This document shows, piece by piece, positions 36,018-45,041 of a stretch of DNA of 49,893 nucleotides. Where the stretch lies: contig JAHDQS010000025.1 of assembly GCA_018433675.1 (NCBI GenBank), forward strand, positions 1-49,893, written 5' to 3'. This DNA is from Clostridia bacterium. GTDB taxonomy: Bacteria; Bacillota; Peptococcia; DRI-13; SM3-B62. How positions within the stretch are numbered: the first letter of the stretch is position 1; every line of letters begins with the position of its first letter. The notes beneath the pieces are model-generated. The model saw only the letters and a list, made by a program, of their open reading frames with translations, ran no database searches and had not been told where the DNA came from. The translations under genes and the position numbers were made by a program.

Positions 36018-36869
36018 TCAGTCCTCCCTCTTCTTGCCCAAATAGGCTTCGATAACCTGAGGGTTGTTCCGAATCTCGCGAGGGGTGCCTTTGGCGATTA
36101 TTTTACCAAAATTAAGCACACAGATGCCCTCACAGATCCCCATAACGAGGTTCATGTCATGCTCTATGAGTATAATCGCAATCTGTAAGGTATCACGAAT
36201 TTTTACAATATTCTCCATTAATTCGGCTGTCTCGGAAGGGTTCATTCCGGCAGCAGGCTCATCCAAAAGCAGTAGCAAGGGCTTTGTGGCTAAGGCACGG
36301 ACTATCTCTAGCCGGCGTTGAGCACCGTAGGGTAAAGACCCCGCCCGGTTTCCCGCCAAGTCCTGCATATCGAAGATGGATAAAAGCTCCATGGCCTGCT
36401 CATGCGCCCGCCTTTCACCTTTCCAGTAGGCAGGAAGGCGAAGAATGCCGTTCCACATGCCGTAATTGATATTGTTATGCAAACCAAGCTTTACATTGTC
36501 CTCAACCGATAGGTTTGAGAAAAGTCGTATGTTTTGAAAGGTTCGAGCGATACCGGCTTTGTTAATCTGTACAGTAGTCATGTTATTTGTGTCACGTCCA
36601 TCCAGCAGGATGGTGCCGTGGGTAGGCTGATAGACCTTAGTGAGCAGGTTGAATACAGTAGTCTTTCCTGCACCGTTGGGGCCAATGAGCCCAGCTATCT
36701 CCGTACGACCAATAGCCATGTTGAAACCGGCAAGAGCCGTAAGTCCTCCAAACTCAATCCCCAGGTTGCGGGCTTCCAGCACCGGCAGCTTATCCACATC
36801 ACGCTCAGGAACAAGGTTGGTGGAGGGCACGGGAACCATCTTTGTCTCAGGTTTTTTTGCTTTATCCAT
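36018..36869 (-). CDS. livG: Branched-chain amino acid ABC transporter ATPase LivG
   Basis: A 283-residue ATPase with Walker A GPNGAGKTT, the LivG-type signature LPYGAQRRLEIVRALA in place of LSGGQ, Walker B LLLLLDEPAAGMNPSE, and H-loop ILIEHDMNLVMGICEGICVLNFGKIIAKGTP. The N-terminus carries about 25 extra residues (MDKAKKPETKMVPVPSTNLVPERDVDK) before the ABC core. Its start overlaps the end of livM by 8 bases, so translation is coupled. Confidence 0.96.
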   Translation of the reverse strand: MDKAKKPETKMVPVPSTNLVPERDVDKLPVLEARNLGIEFGGLTALAGFNMAIGRTEIAGLIGPNGAGKTTVFNLLTKVYQPTHGTILLDGRDTNNMTTVQINKAGIARTFQNIRLFSNLSVEDNVKLGLHNNINYGMWNGILRLPAYWKGERRAHEQAMELLSIFDMQDLAGNRAGSLPYGAQRRLEIVRALATKPLLLLLDEPAAGMNPSETAELMENIVKIRDTLQIAIILIEHDMNLVMGICEGICVLNFGKIIAKGTPREIRNNPQVIEAYLGKKRED

Positions 36870-37938
36870 TTTCCGCTCCCTTCTTTCCTTTCCTAAGATT
36901 TGAAGGAAGCAGCCTATTCCTTAAGTTGCTTAAAAAGCCTTTGAGATTATCGTCGTTGGTGGCCAGCATAATGAGGATGAGTACGATTGCATATATAACC
37001 ATTCGGTAATTGTTAAATTGGCGCAGCATCTCAGGTAGTATGGTAAGTACAGTGGCGGCAATGATTGAGCCCCGGATATTACCCAAACCTCCCAGCACAA
37101 CAAAGACCAGAATAAGTATAGAGGTATTGAAACCGAACTTAGAGGCAATGATGGTGGAATAATTCATAGCATACAATGTACCTGCCGCACCAGCTAGGGC
37201 AGCGGAGGTGGCAAAGGCCATGAGCTTATATTTAGTAACGTGAATGCCCACACTCTCAGCTGCAATGCGGTTGTCACGCAGCGCCATGATTGCCCGTCCC
37301 GAGCGGCTGTCAATCAGATTGAGCACGATAAACAAGGTAACCATAATAAGGGCAAAACCCATAGTAAAGGTTGAAAGCTTGGTTATGCCGGAGATTCCCA
37401 TAGGACCGTCGATAATCACCCGACCGCCTTCACTAAGGTTTAGAGAAGTGGCGTCGGTAAGGAAATTGACGTGCAATCCCGCTTTATCTACTCCCACATA
37501 AAGGCAGTTTGTTATATTTTTTATAATTTCCCCAAAAGCCAGAGTAACAATGGCTAAATAGTCACCTTCAAGACGCAGGACAGGTATCCCGATTAAGGTA
37601 CCGGCGACTCCGGCAGAAAAAGCGCCTATGATGATGGACACGGTCATACGCAGAATTGTGAAAGGTATAATACTCTCCAGACTGATACAAGCCACAACAC
37701 CGGTAAAAGCGCCGACGCTCATGAAGCCCGCGTGGCCTAAAGACAGCTCACCAAGTACGCCTACGGTCAAATTCAGTGAAATCGCCATAACCACATAGGC
37801 ACAAATCGGAACCAGTTGCCCCTGAAGAGAGGAACTGATATTGCCGCTGCTTTTAAGCAATTGGACAATAACAAAGGCAGCGATAACAAAACCATAAGTA
37901 ATAACTTTGCTACGAGATGCTTTTCCCATTATTTTCAT
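36862..37938 (-). CDS. livM: Branched-chain amino acid ABC transporter permease LivM
   Basis: A 358-residue membrane permease with about ten helices. Typical runs are LSLGHAGFMSVGAFTGV (the ATPase-coupling loop region, common to LivM) and ALRDNRIAAESVGIHVTKYKLMAFATSAALAGAAGTLYA, the conserved cytoplasmic EAA-like loop. Two possible starts differ by three codons. livH ends 9 bases upstream. Confidence 0.95.
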   Translation of the reverse strand: MKIMGKASRSKVITYGFVIAAFVIVQLLKSSGNISSSLQGQLVPICAYVVMAISLNLTVGVLGELSLGHAGFMSVGAFTGVVACISLESIIPFTILRMTVSIIIGAFSAGVAGTLIGIPVLRLEGDYLAIVTLAFGEIIKNITNCLYVGVDKAGLHVNFLTDATSLNLSEGGRVIIDGPMGISGITKLSTFTMGFALIMVTLFIVLNLIDSRSGRAIMALRDNRIAAESVGIHVTKYKLMAFATSAALAGAAGTLYAMNYSTIIASKFGFNTSILILVFVVLGGLGNIRGSIIAATVLTILPEMLRQFNNYRMVIYAIVLILIMLATNDDNLKGFLSNLRNRLLPSNLRKGKKGAENG

Positions 37939-37947
37939 GGCGCCACC

Positions 37948-38829
37948 TCATACTTTCTCGGTGGTCTGCTTACCCAGAAGACCGGCAGGCTTGACCAGCA
38001 GAGTAATAATAAGAACGGCGAACACGATGGCGTCGGAAAGCTGAGTGGAGATATAACCCTTGCCGAATATCTCTATGATGCCTAAAAGCAAGCCGCCGAT
38101 CATCGCTCCCGGTATGGAGCCGATGCCGCCGAACACGGCAGCGGTGAAGGCCTTGATGCCGGGCATGGCACCCGTGGTAGGCATTAAAGTGGGATAGGCA
38201 GAGCAGAGTAAAACGCCGGCAATTGCCGCCAGGGCAGAACCGATGGCAAAGGTAACGGAGATGGTGAAGTTAACGTCAATGCCCATCAATTGAGCCGCAC
38301 CCTTGTCCTCTGAGCAGGCACGCATAGCTTTACCCATTTTAGTCTTTCCGGTAAACCAGGTCAGCGCGGCCATAATAACAATACAAGCGGTTATGGTAAT
38401 GATAGCGATGACGGAGATAGTCAACCGGCCGTCGAAGAGCTTTATTAAGGAATTACCTACTACAGAAGTGAACACCTTGGGGTTGGAAGTCCAGAGCAGC
38501 TGAGCGGCATTCTGAAGAAAATAGCTGACACCTATAGCCGTGATAATTACGGCCAGGGAGGAAGCGGATCTCAGCGGCTTGTACGCCAGCCGTTCTATCA
38601 ACACCCCAAGAACAGTACACACCACCATAGCCAAAAGCACACCGACAGTCGGAGGAAGGTCCCACCGGGTGGTGGCGAAGAAACAGACATAGGCACCGAC
38701 CATAATAACATCGCCATGGGCAAAGTTAAGCATCTTTGCAATGCCATAGACCATCGTATAGCCCAAAGCAATGATAGCATAAACGCTGCCTAGACTGAGC
38801 CCGCTTATCAGAAAGGAGAGAAATGTCAT
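37948..38829 (-). CDS. livH: Branched-chain amino acid ABC transporter permease LivH
   Basis: A 293-residue permease; the LivH start MTFLSFLISGLSLGSVYAIIALGYTMVYGIAKMLNFAHGD is the family N-terminus. I used the ATG at 38829 with AAAGGTG upstream; the frame extends further but into a hairpin (38910-38939) and non-family sequence. The coupling loop AMRACSEDKGAAQLMGIDVNFTISVTFAIGSALAAIAGVL is present. It is separated from the upstream binding-protein gene by a terminator-like hairpin. Confidence 0.95.
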   Translation of the reverse strand: MTFLSFLISGLSLGSVYAIIALGYTMVYGIAKMLNFAHGDVIMVGAYVCFFATTRWDLPPTVGVLLAMVVCTVLGVLIERLAYKPLRSASSLAVIITAIGVSYFLQNAAQLLWTSNPKVFTSVVGNSLIKLFDGRLTISVIAIITITACIVIMAALTWFTGKTKMGKAMRACSEDKGAAQLMGIDVNFTISVTFAIGSALAAIAGVLLCSAYPTLMPTTGAMPGIKAFTAAVFGGIGSIPGAMIGGLLLGIIEIFGKGYISTQLSDAIVFAVLIITLLVKPAGLLGKQTTEKV

Positions 38830-38909
38830 AACACACACACCTTTATTTCGTTTGGACATGCCCGATAAAAGCTGACAGAATGATATTATTTCTACTTTAG
38901 CAATGAATA

Positions 38910-38939
38910 GAGGGCTGCCGAGTTTGCTCGACAGCCCTC
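38910..38939 (-). terminator. Intercistronic hairpin between livJ and livH
   Basis: GAGGGCTG-C-CGAG-TTTG-CTCG-A-CAGCCCTC forms a 12-bp stem with one mismatched pair. It lies 31 bases after the livJ stop and about 80 bases before the livH start. There is no long T run, so it probably attenuates rather than stops transcription, or protects the livJ mRNA; either would make more binding protein than permease. Confidence 0.6.
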
Positions 38940-38970
38940 TCAATAAACCATTTGAAAGGGCGATAGATAA

Positions 38971-40158
38971 TCAGTCCATACCGACGTAAGCACCATTTTC
39001 TATAACCATGCCCTTAGGACTCTTTGAAACTTCTCCGGTAGCAGCCCAAGTTACGCCCTCACCGGTAAGCCCGTCGAAGGTAATGTCGGGGAATATTTCG
39101 ACCATTTTCTCGCAGATCTCAGCGGCGCTCATGTCAGGGGTGCAGCCCGCAGTCTCCAGGGCTTCCTTGTAGGCGTACACGCAGTCATAACCATCGGCGG
39201 CGAACTGATTGGGCGTCTCGTTAAAGAGCTCCTTGTATTTTTTAACGAAGCTGACCGTACGCTCATCGGTAGAGTCGGCATTGAAGGGGGTCAGCAGCAT
39301 AACACCCTCGGCCAGGGAGGTGTCAAAGTTCTCCAGAGTCAAGATGCCGTCCATACCGTCCACACCGAAGTACTTGGGAGCGTAGCCTATAGACTTGGCC
39401 TGCTGGAGTATCAGAGAAGCCGGGGTATAATACATAGGCAGGAAAATGAGGTCGGCGCCATTGCTTTTAGCATTGGCCAGTTGAACGGAAAAATCGGTCT
39501 GGCTATCCTCGGTAAAGGTGGTTGTGGAGACAATCTCCAGGTTCAATTCTTTGGCCTTACTGGCGAAAGTGTTGTAGATTCCCTTGGAATATACATCGTC
39601 GTTCTTGTATATAACCGCAATTTTTGTACCGAGCTTTTTGTCAACAATATACTGAGCGGAAGCTGAGCCCTGGTTGGGATCGGCAAAGCACATCTGATAC
39701 ACGTTGTCCTTGCCCTCAATGACAGCGGTAGCTGAAGCCGAGGGAGTAAGTGCGAAGATACGGTCGGAAAAAGTCTCGGCGCTGGTGGCCACACCGGGCG
39801 TGCTAGTCACGGAACCGAGGGAAATCTGAATGCCCCAATCCTTCAGTTTATTATAGGCATTAACGGCCTTCTCAGCATCATGCTCATCGTCTTCATATTT
39901 GAGTTCGAACTGAATGCCACCTTGGGCATTAATCTCCTCAACAGCAATCTGTGCACCATTCTTGGCTGCATTACCGTATATGGCTGCACCGCCGGTCAAA
40001 GGACCGGTCCCACCAAGCTTAAAGGCGACTGCAACCGGTTCTTCATTTTTGCCGGTTGCGTTGCCATCCCCGGAAGAAGCGCTATCTGAGCCGCCACAAC
40101 CTGACATAAGTCCAATAATCAGGACAAAAGAAATAAAGACACAGAATATTTTTTTCAT
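38971..40158 (-). CDS. livJ: Branched-chain amino acid ABC transporter substrate-binding lipoprotein LivJ
   Basis: A 395-residue receptor with a lipoprotein signal peptide (MKKIFCVFISFVLIIGLMSGC, lipid Cys21) followed by a Ser/Gly/Asp linker. The mature part has the Peripla_BP_6 pattern: AVAFKLGGTGPLTGGAAIYGNAAKNGAQIAVEEINAQGGIQ, and KIAVIYKNDDVYSKGIYNTFASKAKEL and FAADGYDCVYAYKEAL further on. The exact ligand (Leu/Ile/Val, or another amino acid or amide) is not determined by these motifs. It heads the five-gene operon behind a strong promoter and a long leader. Confidence 0.94.
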   Translation of the reverse strand: MKKIFCVFISFVLIIGLMSGCGGSDSASSGDGNATGKNEEPVAVAFKLGGTGPLTGGAAIYGNAAKNGAQIAVEEINAQGGIQFELKYEDDEHDAEKAVNAYNKLKDWGIQISLGSVTSTPGVATSAETFSDRIFALTPSASATAVIEGKDNVYQMCFADPNQGSASAQYIVDKKLGTKIAVIYKNDDVYSKGIYNTFASKAKELNLEIVSTTTFTEDSQTDFSVQLANAKSNGADLIFLPMYYTPASLILQQAKSIGYAPKYFGVDGMDGILTLENFDTSLAEGVMLLTPFNADSTDERTVSFVKKYKELFNETPNQFAADGYDCVYAYKEALETAGCTPDMSAAEICEKMVEIFPDITFDGLTGEGVTWAATGEVSKSPKGMVIENGAYVGMD

Positions 40159-40211
40159 TTTGCATTCTCCTTATAATAGATTTATATGTGTATTTCCGGT
40201 CTGTGAAGATA

Positions 40212-40302
40212 TCGTCTATAAAACGACGACACCTATTATTTGAGGCGGGATGCGCATACACAGCAGTCAGCAATCAGGCACTCAAATAATAAATAATATC
40301 GT
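40212..40302 (-). promoter_or_regulatory. Structured leader of livJ
   Basis: From the predicted start near 40301 the livJ mRNA would have a leader of about 143 nucleotides. Near its 5' end TATTATTTGAG (40281-40291 on the minus strand) can pair with CTCAAATAATA (40234-40244) around a 36-base loop, and a second hairpin TCGTC/GACGA spans 40212-40229. I do not recognise any known riboswitch. The pairing is seen; a regulatory role is inference. Confidence 0.4.
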
Positions 40303-40307
40303 ATTAT

Positions 40308-40336
40308 ATTGTAGTCCTCGAGGCCCTTTATGTCAA
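40308..40336 (-). promoter_or_regulatory. Sigma-A promoter of the liv operon
   Basis: On the minus strand a perfect -35 TTGACA (40331-40336), 17-base spacer and -10 TACAAT (40308-40313). The predicted start is near 40301, about 143 bases before livJ. Confidence 0.75.
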
Positions 40337-40393
40337 GTAACTATGGCACCACATTGTATGCAACTCAAGGTTACTATTCACTTAGTATTTGCT

Positions 40394-40421
40394 TTGCACT
40401 TTCAGAATAAAATGCTACAAT
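40394..40421 (+). promoter_or_regulatory. Sigma-A promoter of the DUF368 gene
   Basis: TTGCAC (40394-40399), 16-base spacer, TACAAT (40416-40421). It is followed by an inverted repeat GTCGTTG (40422-40428) / CAACGAC (40446-40452) right before the ribosome binding site, which may be an operator or leader hairpin. Confidence 0.6.
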
Positions 40422-40466
40422 GTCGTTGTTAAGATTATGTTGGTTCAACGACAGGAGTAAAGAATC

Positions 40467-41243
40467 ATGACAATACCAATTAAAAAATTTTTTAAAGGCG
40501 CGTTAATAGGATTAATCGTTATATTGCCTGGAATAAGCGGCGGTACTGTTCTTTTGGTTCTGGGATTATATGAAAAGCTGGTCAGAGACCTTTCTCGCTT
40601 GGTATTGATACCGTGGTTGCCCTTTTTAATCGGAATGGGAGGAGGTATTCTCCTTAGCGGCTGGATTTTTGCCTGGTTGTTCAGGTATAATTCCGATGTG
40701 ATCTTAGCCTTTTTGTGCGGTTGCATACTTGCTTCGGTCAAGACTGTGCTGGGAGAAAATTACCACCCGAATCTCAAACACCTGGCAGCCTTCTTAATCG
40801 GTTTTATCATTGCCTTTTCAACTGCCAATATTGGCGATTTGGGAACAATATCACCAGTAGCTCCCAATAAGCTTCTTTTTTTTGCGGGGGGAGCCGTGTC
40901 CAGCGCCGCTATGATCCTGCCGGGAATTCCGGGTTCCTCTGTTTTGATACTGATGGGTATCTACGAAGATATCATGCTGGCCTTAGCGGAATTTAACTGG
41001 CTGACTTTAGGCATTTTTGCTCTGGGGTCTGTTATTGGCATAGTGACCCTTTCCAATGCTTTGGATAAGGTCTATTCCCGCCACAGATCTTTTCTCAGCT
41101 GGCTCTTTGTGGGATTAATTATCGGGTCTAGCAGAGTTTTTCTGCCAAACAATCTGGACAGTCCCTTGTCCTTTGTCATCCCGACGGTTCTTGGCTTCCT
41201 GCTTGTCTGGAAGTGGGATGCTAAGAATCAACATCAGAACTGA
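40467..41243 (+). CDS. DUF368-family membrane protein (PopT-like)
   Basis: A 258-residue polytopic membrane protein. Two related segments, KGALIGLIVILPGISGGTVLLVLGLYEKL and GGAVSSAAMILPGIPGSSVLILMGIYEDIMLAL, are the internal repeat with PGISGG/PGIPGS loops that defines DUF368. Members of this family have been reported to return undecaprenyl phosphate across the cytoplasmic membrane; whether this one does is inference. It is slightly shorter than most (about 280-300). It has its own promoter and stands alone, ahead of the ABC exporter genes. Confidence 0.9.
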   Translation: MTIPIKKFFKGALIGLIVILPGISGGTVLLVLGLYEKLVRDLSRLVLIPWLPFLIGMGGGILLSGWIFAWLFRYNSDVILAFLCGCILASVKTVLGENYHPNLKHLAAFLIGFIIAFSTANIGDLGTISPVAPNKLLFFAGGAVSSAAMILPGIPGSSVLILMGIYEDIMLALAEFNWLTLGIFALGSVIGIVTLSNALDKVYSRHRSFLSWLFVGLIIGSSRVFLPNNLDSPLSFVIPTVLGFLLVWKWDAKNQHQN

Positions 41244-41390
41244 GATATACGTCTGCATCTTAAAACCAGTTCTCCTTACAATTTCTGCTTGTCTTATCAG
41301 CAGGAATTATTTTGTTGACACGATTTATCAGAACATCATAGAAAGCTAATGATTCCGGCGTGCTATGATCCAAATGGAGGCAAACATTAC

Positions 41391-43145
41391 ATGATTATAA
41401 AAAAGCTCATGAGCTGTATACGACAATATAAAAAAGACTCCCTCCTCACCGCTGTTTATGTGGTACTGGAAGTGGTATTGGAAATTATCATTCCCCTTTT
41501 GATGGCCAATCTGATCGATTTCGGCATCGATCAGGGAAACATGACATATATCCTCAAAATGGGCACAGCTCTTTTACTTTCAGCCCTTCTTTCACTGGTT
41601 TTTGGCGCTTTTGCGGGAAAAAGCGCCGCCACCGCGTCGGCAGGCTTTGCACGGAATCTGCGCCGTGATATGTACTACAATGTGCAAAATTTTTCGTTTT
41701 CCAATATCGATAAACTCTCAACGGCAAGTATTGTCACACGGCTGACAACAGACGTCACTAATGTACAACTGGCTTATCAGATGGTTATTCGTCTGGCGGT
41801 CCGTGCACCTATTATGATGATATTTGCCCTTGCAGTCTCCTTCGGGATAAACGCAAGGCTCTCCCTTGTTTTTCTGGCTTCCGTCCCGCTTCTGGGTGCC
41901 GGGCTGTATTTGATAATCAAGAACGCATACCCGATTTTCATACGAGTCTTCAAGACCTACGACAAGCTCAATAGCGCGGTCAGCGAGAACCTACGAGGGA
42001 TTCGAGTGGTCAAGTCCTTCACCCGTGAGGATTTCGAGAAAAAGAAATTCGAGGCCATTTCAGGTGAAATATACGCTGATTTTTCAAAGGCGGAAAAGCA
42101 GATCGCCTTTAATATGCCGCTGATGCAGTTTTGCATGTACGCTTGTATGCTGTTGGTTTCCTGGTTCGGAGCAAGAATAATTGTGGCCGGCGGCGGTAAT
42201 CCCGATGCAGGTCTCAGCACAGGGCAGCTTTTGAGTCTCATTACTTATGCCATACAGATTTTAACAAGCCTCATGATGATTTCAATGGTACTCGTAATGA
42301 TCACCATCTCCCGTGCCTCAGCAGCAAGAATAGTCGAGTTGATAAACGAAGAAAGCGACCTCAAAAACTGCGCAAATCCCGTTACGTCGGTTCAAAACGG
42401 TGACATATGTTTTGAGGGCGTTAATTTCAGTTACGCTAAAAACGCCGACAAGCTTTGCCTTGATAACATTAATCTTTCAATAAAATCAGGTGAAACCATC
42501 GGCATCCTTGGGAGTACAGGTTCGGCCAAAACAAGCCTTGTGCAACTCATCCCCCGTCTTTATGATGTAGTGTCCGGACGGGTTACCGTTGGCGGCATCG
42601 ATGTACGTGAGTACGAACTCGAAACACTGCGTAACGAGGTTGCTATGGTGCTGCAAAAAAACGTACTGTTTTCCGGCACCATCAAAGAAAACCTGCGTTG
42701 GGGTAACGAAAACGTTTCCGACGAAGAGCTTATCCAGGCTTGCAGGCTTGCCCGGGCGCATGATTTTATCCAAAGCTTCCCCAACGGCTACGAAACCTAT
42801 CTCGAACAGGGCGGTACAAATGTATCGGGGGGCCAAAAGCAACGGCTTTGTATTGCCCGTACACTTCTAAAGAAACCCAAAATCCTCATTTTAGACGATT
42901 CAACAAGTGCAGTTGACATCAGAACAGAGGCCTTGATTCGTTATGGGTTAAAGGAGAATATCCCCGGCACAACAAAAATCGTCATCGCCCAACGTGTCTC
43001 TTCCGTCATAGATGCCGATAGAATCGTCGTTATGGATGACGGTAAAATCAGTGCTATCGGAACCCACGATGAACTGATGCAAAGAAGCTCGATTTACCGT
43101 GAGGTCTACGAGTCGCAAGCCAAGGGAGGCGTCATCAATGAGTGA
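41391..43145 (+). CDS. ABC exporter half-transporter (degenerate NBD) of a heterodimeric pair
   Basis: A 584-residue fusion of a six-helix transmembrane domain (about 1-310) and an ABC ATPase. The ATPase has GSTGSAKTS as Walker A, an intact signature VSGGQKQR, and Walker B followed by LILDDSTSAVD, where the catalytic Glu is replaced by Asp. This is the non-catalytic site of heterodimeric exporters of the TM287/288, BmrCD or LmrCD type. I chose the ATG at 41391, with GGAGG 10 bases upstream, over the in-frame ATG at 41349. The partner gene overlaps its end by 8 bases. Substrates of this group range from drugs to peptides and lipids and cannot be assigned. Confidence 0.93.
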   Translation: MIIKKLMSCIRQYKKDSLLTAVYVVLEVVLEIIIPLLMANLIDFGIDQGNMTYILKMGTALLLSALLSLVFGAFAGKSAATASAGFARNLRRDMYYNVQNFSFSNIDKLSTASIVTRLTTDVTNVQLAYQMVIRLAVRAPIMMIFALAVSFGINARLSLVFLASVPLLGAGLYLIIKNAYPIFIRVFKTYDKLNSAVSENLRGIRVVKSFTREDFEKKKFEAISGEIYADFSKAEKQIAFNMPLMQFCMYACMLLVSWFGARIIVAGGGNPDAGLSTGQLLSLITYAIQILTSLMMISMVLVMITISRASAARIVELINEESDLKNCANPVTSVQNGDICFEGVNFSYAKNADKLCLDNINLSIKSGETIGILGSTGSAKTSLVQLIPRLYDVVSGRVTVGGIDVREYELETLRNEVAMVLQKNVLFSGTIKENLRWGNENVSDEELIQACRLARAHDFIQSFPNGYETYLEQGGTNVSGGQKQRLCIARTLLKKPKILILDDSTSAVDIRTEALIRYGLKENIPGTTKIVIAQRVSSVIDADRIVVMDDGKISAIGTHDELMQRSSIYREVYESQAKGGVINE

Positions 43146-45036
43146 GCAAAGCCCGAATATACCAAAAAGGAAAATGAATACGACAACAATAAAACGACTG
43201 CTTTCGTATTTAAGGACATACAAAGTGCGATTCATTTTCGTACTTGTCTGTATTGTTATAAGCGCCGCCGTAAGCGTTGTATCCTCTTTGTTTTTACAAG
43301 CACTTATCGACGATTACATTACCCCGCTTTTAATTGAAGCGGTTCCCGATTTTTCCGGACTTCTGCGTATCATCATCTTGATGGGAGTTATTTATCTCGT
43401 CGGCGTTTTAGCAACACTATTTTACAATCGTGTTATGGTTGATATCGCCCAGGGCATTCTCAAAAAGATACGTGACCAAATGTTCTCACACATGCAAACC
43501 TTACCCATTAAGTATTATGACACTCACACCCACGGTGACTTAATGAGTCATTATACAAACGATGCCGATACGCTGCGTCAAATGCTCACTATCAGTATTC
43601 CCCAAGTCTTTTCTTCTCTCGTTACAATTATCGCCGTATTCTTTGCTATGCTGTATTTGAGCGTTTGGCTGACACTTTTAGTCGTTATAACTATCTTTAT
43701 CATGACGAAGGTCATCAGCAAAATCGCGAACAAGAGCCGCCAATATTTCATAAAACAGCAAGCATCCATTGGTGACCTGAACGGATACATTGAAGAGATG
43801 GTAAACGGCCAAAAGGTCATCAAGGTTTTCTGCCACGAAAAAAAAGCAAAAGAAACCTTTGATCTGAAAAACGATAACCTTTGCGATAACGCCACCCAAG
43901 CCAACAAGTATGCAAATATCCTGATGCCGATCATGAACAACCTGGGCTACATCCTCTACGTACTACTTGCAGTTGCGGGAGGGGCAATGGCAATTGCCGG
44001 TGTGACCAATATCGGGCTTACGGGCAAAAATTTTGTCTCGCTGGGTATGATCGCTTCTTTCTTACAGCTTTCCCGTATCTTTATTCACCCTATTGCTCAG
44101 GTATCGCAGCAGATAAATTCGATTGTTATGGCACTTGCAGGTGCCGAGCGTATCTTCAAGCTGATGGATGAAAAAAGCGAGACCGACGACGGCCATGTAA
44201 CCCTTGTCAAAGCCAAATATGAAAACGGCATTATGACCGAAACCAATGAAAGCACAGGGCTTTGGGCCTGGAAACATCCACAGGCTGACGGTATGGTTAC
44301 CTACACCGAATTGAAAGGCGAAGTGCGCTTTTACAATGTAGACTTCAGCTACGAAGAAAACAAGCCGGTTTTGCACGACATTACCCTTTACGCCGAATTC
44401 GGACAAAAGATTGCCTTTGTCGGGGCGACCGGTGCCGGTAAAACGACCATCACTAATCTTATTAATCGCTTTTATGACATTGCAGACGGCAAAATCCGTT
44501 ATGACGGCATCAATATCAACAAAATCAAAAAAGCGGATTTGCGCCGCTCTCTTGGTATGGTCTTACAAGATGTCAACCTGTTTACGGGAACCGTGCTGGA
44601 TAACATCCGCTACGGCAACCTCGCAGCCTCCGACGAAGAGTGTATCGCGGCAGCGAAACTTGCCAACGCGGACAGCTTTATCCGTATGCTTCCTCAGGGC
44701 TATGCCACCGTTCTGTCAGGTGACGGCAGTGGATTATCACAAGGTCAAAGACAGCTTCTCTCCATCGCCCGTGCCGCAGTAGCCGACCCGCCCGTCATGA
44801 TTTTAGACGAAGCCACCTCCTCCATCGACACCCGCACCGAGGCTATCGTGCAACGCGGTATGGATTCTCTGATGCAGGACAGGACAGTATTCGTTATCGC
44901 CCACCGGTTGTCCACCATACAGAACTCCGATGTCATTATGGTGTTGGAGCAAGGCCGTATCATCGAACGAGGCAGCCATGAAAAGTTGCTTAATGAAAAG
45001 GGTAAATATTATCAACTCTATAGGGGTCAGGCTTGA
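43138..45036 (+). CDS. ABC exporter half-transporter (catalytic NBD) of a heterodimeric pair
   Basis: A 632-residue transmembrane-domain/ATPase fusion, the partner of the preceding gene. Walker A GATGAGKTT and Walker B VMILDEATSSID (with the catalytic Glu) are canonical; the signature is LSQGQ, with Gln at the third position, which is the degenerate form that meets the partner's Asp-containing site. The two deviations fall on the same composite site, as expected of a functional asymmetric heterodimer. A 40-residue insertion (KYENGIMTETNESTGLWAWKHPQADG) precedes the nucleotide-binding domain. The ATG at 43138 overlaps the upstream gene by 8 bases, so expression is coupled. Confidence 0.94.
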   Translation: MSEQSPNIPKRKMNTTTIKRLLSYLRTYKVRFIFVLVCIVISAAVSVVSSLFLQALIDDYITPLLIEAVPDFSGLLRIIILMGVIYLVGVLATLFYNRVMVDIAQGILKKIRDQMFSHMQTLPIKYYDTHTHGDLMSHYTNDADTLRQMLTISIPQVFSSLVTIIAVFFAMLYLSVWLTLLVVITIFIMTKVISKIANKSRQYFIKQQASIGDLNGYIEEMVNGQKVIKVFCHEKKAKETFDLKNDNLCDNATQANKYANILMPIMNNLGYILYVLLAVAGGAMAIAGVTNIGLTGKNFVSLGMIASFLQLSRIFIHPIAQVSQQINSIVMALAGAERIFKLMDEKSETDDGHVTLVKAKYENGIMTETNESTGLWAWKHPQADGMVTYTELKGEVRFYNVDFSYEENKPVLHDITLYAEFGQKIAFVGATGAGKTTITNLINRFYDIADGKIRYDGININKIKKADLRRSLGMVLQDVNLFTGTVLDNIRYGNLAASDEECIAAAKLANADSFIRMLPQGYATVLSGDGSGLSQGQRQLLSIARAAVADPPVMILDEATSSIDTRTEAIVQRGMDSLMQDRTVFVIAHRLSTIQNSDVIMVLEQGRIIERGSHEKLLNEKGKYYQLYRGQA

Positions 45037-45041
45037 AATAT

